From Maniola hyperantus (lineage: Eukaryota > Arthropoda > Insecta > Lepidoptera > Nymphalidae), in the NCBI RefSeq assembly GCF_902806685.2, contig NC_048554.1:5146001-5210000 (forward strand): DNA of 64,000 nucleotides. Reading direction: 5' to 3'. Below the pieces are notes generated by a model. The model was given only the letters and a program-made list of their open reading frames with translations. It was not told where the DNA came from and did no database searches. Of this stretch, positions 59,430 through 64,000 are shown piece by piece. Made by a program: the position numbers and the translations under genes. How positions within the stretch are numbered: position 1 is the stretch's first letter; each line of letters begins with the position of its first letter.

Positions 59430-59600
59430 TTATTATAGTGGCAATAGAAATACACATACTGTGAAAATTGCAACTCTCTACCTCTTACGGTTTACGAGAT
59501 ACGACTGTCAAACAGACGAACGGACGGACGGACGGCCGGACGTAAGCTCAGTAACAGAGTCCCGTTTTAGAGTTCGCCACCCTACGGAACCCTAAAAATG
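59430..59600 (+). repeat. P1 repeat end, subtype with ACGG run
   Basis: 'acggacggacggacgg' followed by 'ccctacggaaccctaaaaat'. Related to the subtype at 52745-53005 by 'gcaatagaaatacacatac'. Confidence 0.55.
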
Positions 59601-60345
59601 GGAGTATACAGAACTCTGATTAAGAGAATCCAACTTCTACACAAGTTTTTAAAAGCCCCATAGTGTCGACCCACTTCGGTAAGAATGCCGGCGCCGCGCC
59701 TGCCGTTCATTAGCTTGTATCGACGGAACTTGCTCAGGGTTCAAAGTTCATGCTCTGTAAATTATCGTCCCCGTTGTACCTATTTTGCCAATCATGCTCT
59801 ATGTATTTTGCATCTACTTATTCGAAAGGTTTATTCAAAATAAGTAAGTACATGCAAAATATGCATGAACTTTAAATTCATGGAACTCTAATAAGAGCCA
59901 AATATCATCGATATAACTAAATGACAAGATATGCCCAAGCGAACAAAATTTTTCACGGTTTTGGAACCAAATAAATCAGCGTCACCTCTTAGATACTAAT
60001 GAACGACCCGTTTGAAATCCAGAGTCCAGACATAACTGAGGTTGCATTGGTGATAACACGGATTAGAGAAATCTTATCTGTGGGTGATAAATAAACATTT
60101 TCGGACCAAAGAGACGGTGCCATTTTGCTTGTTCAATGGCCCTGTCCTTACGAAGTAATATTAAGTCAATGCCAAATATAGTCAAGAACGCGATGGACTG
60201 GATATGTGCAATGCCGCTCAAATCAAGAATATTCTAGACCTTTCCAGCCCGAGCACAATCAGTACGACTACCTACGTTTTCCTGCGGATTTTTGTCGTAG
60301 ATGAGGGTGAGATCGTAGTCAAGGGCGAATTTGTACCTAACGTTA
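59600..60345. other. No gene recognised
   Basis: Unassigned DNA. Part of the 93-codon minus frame at 60234-60515 lies in the next P1 copy and is not a gene. Confidence 0.3.
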
Positions 60346-60780
60346 TAAAAACCGGCCAAGTGCGAGTCAGGCTCGCGCAATGAGGGTTCCGTACTACAGT
60401 CGTATTTTTTCGACATTTTGCACGATAATTCAAAAACTATGATGCATAAAAATAAATAAAAATCTGTTTTAGAATGTACAGGTTCAATGTACAGACCTTT
60501 CATATGATACCCCACTTGATATAGTCACTCACTTCGAAAGTTGAAAATACTAATTATTAGTTCATGACCACAATTTAATTTTTTTTTGTGATCTAACCCT
60601 AAATTCACGGTTTTCAGATTTTTCCCCAAATGTCAGCTATAAGACCCATCTTCCTGCCAAATTTCATGATTCTAGGTCAAAGGGAAGTACCCTGTAGGTT
60701 TCTTGACAGACAGACGGACGGACGGACGGACGGACCTATAAGGGTTCCGTTTTTCCTTTTGAGGTACGGAACCCTAAAAA
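60346..60780 (+). repeat. P1 repeat, complete (reference copy)
   Basis: From 'aaaccggccaagtgcgagtc' with GGGTTCCGTAC at about 60384-60394 to GTACGGAACCCTAAAAA at about 60764-60780. The inverted GGGTTCCGTAC/GTACGGAACCC words define the termini. Four GACG units precede the end. Confidence 0.8.
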
Positions 60781-60784
60781 TCCC

Positions 60785-62725
60785 CGAAAACTAATATGCT
60801 GCAGATTTAAATCTCATAAAGACATCCGCCATTGACCATACACAGCCAGACATGAGAGTTTTGGAAGTTCAATCGAGAGTTGGAAAAACATTGGATTGGA
60901 GTCAAAGTTGGAGTCAAGAGAGAACCACCTTTAATAGAGAAGTTTGCTTGACTGAACCAAAGCCAAATGATGATTTTATTCGAAATAATTACCTCATTTA
61001 CTAGTTCATAATAGTAGGAAGTAATATCTAAAATAATCTCAACTCTACTCTCGGTACATACTACATAGCTCTATATGGCTTCCTTTTTTTTTGTTCTTCT
61101 TCTGGCTTTACACAGATTAGCCAATGTCGATGGCTTCCTTGTGGGTTCAAATTTCACTCGATGGATTTGTATTATCTATACCTATTCCATATTATGTAGG
61201 TACATAGAATTTAGTTACTTTTCCATGTTTTACGCAACATTCTATTTTGCTTGCGGTTACACTTATACAAATCCCCTTAGGAAAGGATAATCCTTGAGCG
61301 ATAGTGAACACAAAAGCCATAAATTCTTTCCGGTACCTTATAAATCAAGGACAGGCAGATAATTTGTTGTTCTGTTTCCCATGACCTTCCTATGACCCGA
61401 GCAGAGGCTAAATGGCAAAAATAATATATTTTTCCATTTCCGATATAGGTACCTATTTATAGCCTGAGAAATCGTCAGGTGTGTGGTGAATGATTGAGAA
61501 AAATAATGCTGATATCAAATTTTTTTTTAATACGTTACATATTATCAATAATTGGGTCTGGAATACTCTTCCGAGACCAGTATTTCCTGCCAATTATAAT
61601 CCAGGTATCTTTTCCGGGTATTTTAGTGAATAGGCATGTTCTAGGCAAACACGGGCCATCTTAGGACACATCATCACTTCAGGACTATCATGTGTGACCG
61701 TTTTCAAGCGTGCGCACGCTTGAAATATACTATACTATAAGTGCTATACCTTAATGAATAAAAAAAGAAAATACAGAACCCAACAGGATATAAAAATATT
61801 TTAAATTTTTCTTATAAAAATTAAACACTCATAAAAATTATATTTATCCATAGTATCCATAGTTCAATGTATGTAGTTATCTAATGTTGATATCGATAAA
61901 AAGTGTATTGTTTGAAACTGGTCTTGATGTATTTTACTGTACCTAGCCTTAACCTGCTTTGCGCATTAACCGCTTTTTTATTAGCAAAATATCACTTTAG
62001 TGATAAAGCCGCCTTCGCACCCTAGCACTATTGTTTTTCTTTTCGTTTTTATGTCTATATGTATGTTTCTCTGTTTTGTTGCAATAGATATATCTTTAGA
62101 CTACTACTGAGTGGCTTGCCGGCTCATCTCAGTAGAATTTATTTTCCGAACTTTTGGTAGAGTCTTGACATGTTGTCCTACAAGAAATCAGTACAAATCA
62201 CTAAGGTTATCTAAGTAGACTTTTTGTCTTATCTGTTTCTAACCCCAAACATGAAACTTCCTTAAACTTACAGCACTGTTTTGGAGGCAATCAAAAGGGC
62301 CTATCAAAAGCGGTATCAAACCGGGTGATAAATTTTACCGTTCACAACGGTTATGGTGATTTTATTCACGGTACTAAATTTCCCTTTCGTGCCAATTGCC
62401 AACTGGGCCTAGTCGTGAACTCACGCACCGAGCTAGTAGGTAAAATTTAAAAAAAGAAACAATGGGAGGTACATTCAATGAACAACACCATAAAGAAAAG
62501 AAGGCATTTGTTGTGTGACGGTGTCAACCTACAAAATGTAGGTTAAAAGTTGAAACTATAAAATGAGGTCGATTTTCTAAAACATTTCAAACTAAAATAT
62601 ATACCTAGGTATTACTTATGTGAAATATTCTTGTCTTAATTTTCCCGAAAGAACGCAACAGTAATACATAATAATAATTATATCTACTCGTAAAGTATAG
62701 GTACTAGGTAGTAGGTACTTATTAA
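60785..62725. other. No gene recognised
   Basis: AT-rich, no terminal repeats, no SINE boxes. The 71-codon frame at 61075-61290 is hydrophobic, but low complexity and unsupported. Confidence 0.35.
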
Positions 62726-62728
62726 AGA

Positions 62729-63303
62729 ATTAACTGATGCCCGCGGCTTCGCCCGCGTGGTTTTAGATTTTAAAATCAATCAATTTAACAGCATCAGGAA
62801 TGAAGAGTTGGGTCTTCGAGTTCAACGAAAAAGTCTTTACTTGGTGTGTATCTCCAATATCAATTATTTATAACCGACAGTTTCAAAATCCCATCAGTTT
62901 TTGTGGTTAGGTTTTTTCATGGGATATTTTTCAATATTTTATGGGATAATGTCTCAAAGTTTCTCTATCGATTAAAAAAATCAAATCGGTTCAGACTTCA
63001 GACATCTTGGAGATATCGGTGTAGGTACCTACATAGGTAGAAAAACACAACTCCTCCTTTTTTGAAAGTCGGTTAAAAATTAGCCTACGTCACTCCTTGG
63101 GTTATCCTCTACTTGTCTATGAAAGTCCCGTCAAAATAGGTTCAGCCGTTCCGAAGATATGCCTGTTCAAATAGACAGACAAAAATTTAAAACATGTCAT
63201 TCAGTTATGGTAGGTACAGTTCAATTAACCATATGAGCTTAATTTGTGGTAGTTATTTCGAAATGACAGACAGACACAGATACAGATTTTATTTATTAGT
63301 ATA
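62729..63303 (-). mobile_element. Helitron-like H2 element, long copy
   Basis: Starts 'aactgatgcccgcggcttcg' (reverse of the 3' terminus) and ends near 'gattttatttattagtatag'. The middle holds extra sequence ending 'aactcctccttttttgaaag' and 'tcggttaaa', a motif that recurs at 63602-63630, suggesting a nested insertion. Confidence 0.6.
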
Positions 63304-63304
63304 G

Positions 63305-63700
63305 ATACATACACCGAGGATAGCAATTTATTATACTCTACTCAAGGTTGTCTCGTGTCTCCTATTCCAATCTGAATTTGGCCCGAGCTTCTAATATTCT
63401 TACGTAGAGTTGGTATTAACAACGCCAGTGCAAAAAAATGGAGTTCCTCAAACAAGACTAATTAATTATTTTTAAGCCACCCATTATTTTTTTACTCGTA
63501 ACGTGATTGATTAAAAAACTTTTTTCACTATTTATGTTAATACTTTTGGTGTCGCAAATTATTGAAACCACGACCGCTCTATAAAAAAAAAAATCCGACG
63601 AGTCCTCCTCCTTTTTTGGAGTCGGTTAATCAAAAGCGAAACTACTGAAAATACGGCTGGACAAAAAAAAACTTGTAACTAGTTACTACTAGGATCTATA
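63305..63700. other. No gene recognised
   Basis: AT-rich spacer. 'gagtcctcctccttttttgg' and 'agtcggttaa' at 63600-63630 repeat a motif from inside the H2 copy upstream. Confidence 0.3.
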
Positions 63701-63795
63701 ATACCCGTCCCGCACCGGGTCAGAGGGCGGGCTGTGCGGGTGTGCGGGGAGTCCCCACACCGAGTGCCATCTCACCTCGTCGCGTACTATGGATG
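63700..63795 (+). repeat. MITE family M4, right half
   Basis: 'gctgtgcgggtgtgcgggga' followed by 'gtcgcgtactat' matches the right part of 27472-27633. Confidence 0.55.
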
Positions 63796-64000
63796 ATTTT
63801 AAACAAAGTACCTACTTTTTGAAAGTTCAGTAGATAAATAAAATAATATAGGTAGGTATACTTACTTAATAAGTACTTAGTACCTACCTATGACAAAGTC
63901 TTAGTTTAGAATCTTTAAAAAATTTAGCATTCACGTTTAACGAATAAAATTTTATTACTTGGAAAAATACCTAAGCTACTAATTTGTAAAGCTGTACCTA

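Noticed and set aside
61075..61290. 71-codon hydrophobic frame
   Set aside because: Begins in a poly-T run that encodes Phe/Leu by composition. No splice or promoter context.

Overview
The window is AT-rich, intron- and transposon-dominated nuclear DNA of an insect, almost certainly a butterfly or moth (Lepidoptera). I infer this from the kinds of dispersed repeats present: tRNA-derived SINEs, short rolling-circle (Helitron-like) elements ending in CTAGT, GGGTTCCGTAC-ended palindromic elements, hAT and other MITEs, and remnants of mariner, RTE-like and jockey/CR1-like elements. No bacterial gene architecture, rRNA, true tRNA or CRISPR array is visible. Nearly all short open frames are chance or repeat-derived.

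Only one host gene can be supported. It lies on the minus strand and has two coding exons (9129-9891 and 2592-2713) separated by an intron of about 6.4 kb. The phase 1 donor and acceptor fit exactly, and the joined frame stays open. The product looks like part of a secreted, Pro/Tyr/Asn-rich precursor. I suspect, from memory only, a Spaetzle-3/4-like Toll-ligand prodomain. The 3' exons lie beyond the left edge, and a signal-peptide exon may lie upstream.

Layout: 1-10 kb, the gene and its repeat-filled intron, which holds a 36-bp near-perfect hairpin. 10-35 kb, repeat-rich DNA with two hAT MITEs, several long-TIR MITEs, a mariner fossil split by an RTE-like insertion with an 11-bp target-site duplication, a 180-bp tandem repeat, and scattered SINE and Helitron-like copies. 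35.4-50.8 kb, the most unusual locus: two 436-bp inverted arms (434/436 identical by eye), one starting inside a decayed THAP-domain sequence, enclose a 13.6-kb head-to-tail array of 18 units of about 760 bp. Each unit ends in a hairpin plus CTAGT (Helitron-like) and carries about five AAGATGGCGGCC-type motifs that match the YY1/PHO binding consensus. A 643-bp element with perfect 53-bp terminal inverted repeats sits between the array and the right arm. 51-64 kb, a dense patch of GGGTTCCGTAC elements in both orientations, more MITEs, a jockey/CR1-like remnant, SINEs and Helitron-like copies.

The repeats do not act as a pathway. The possible biology lies in the array: a macrosatellite-like block of predicted YY1/PHO sites inside a long inverted repeat, which could behave as a regulatory or heterochromatic element or produce hairpin RNA. 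That is inference.
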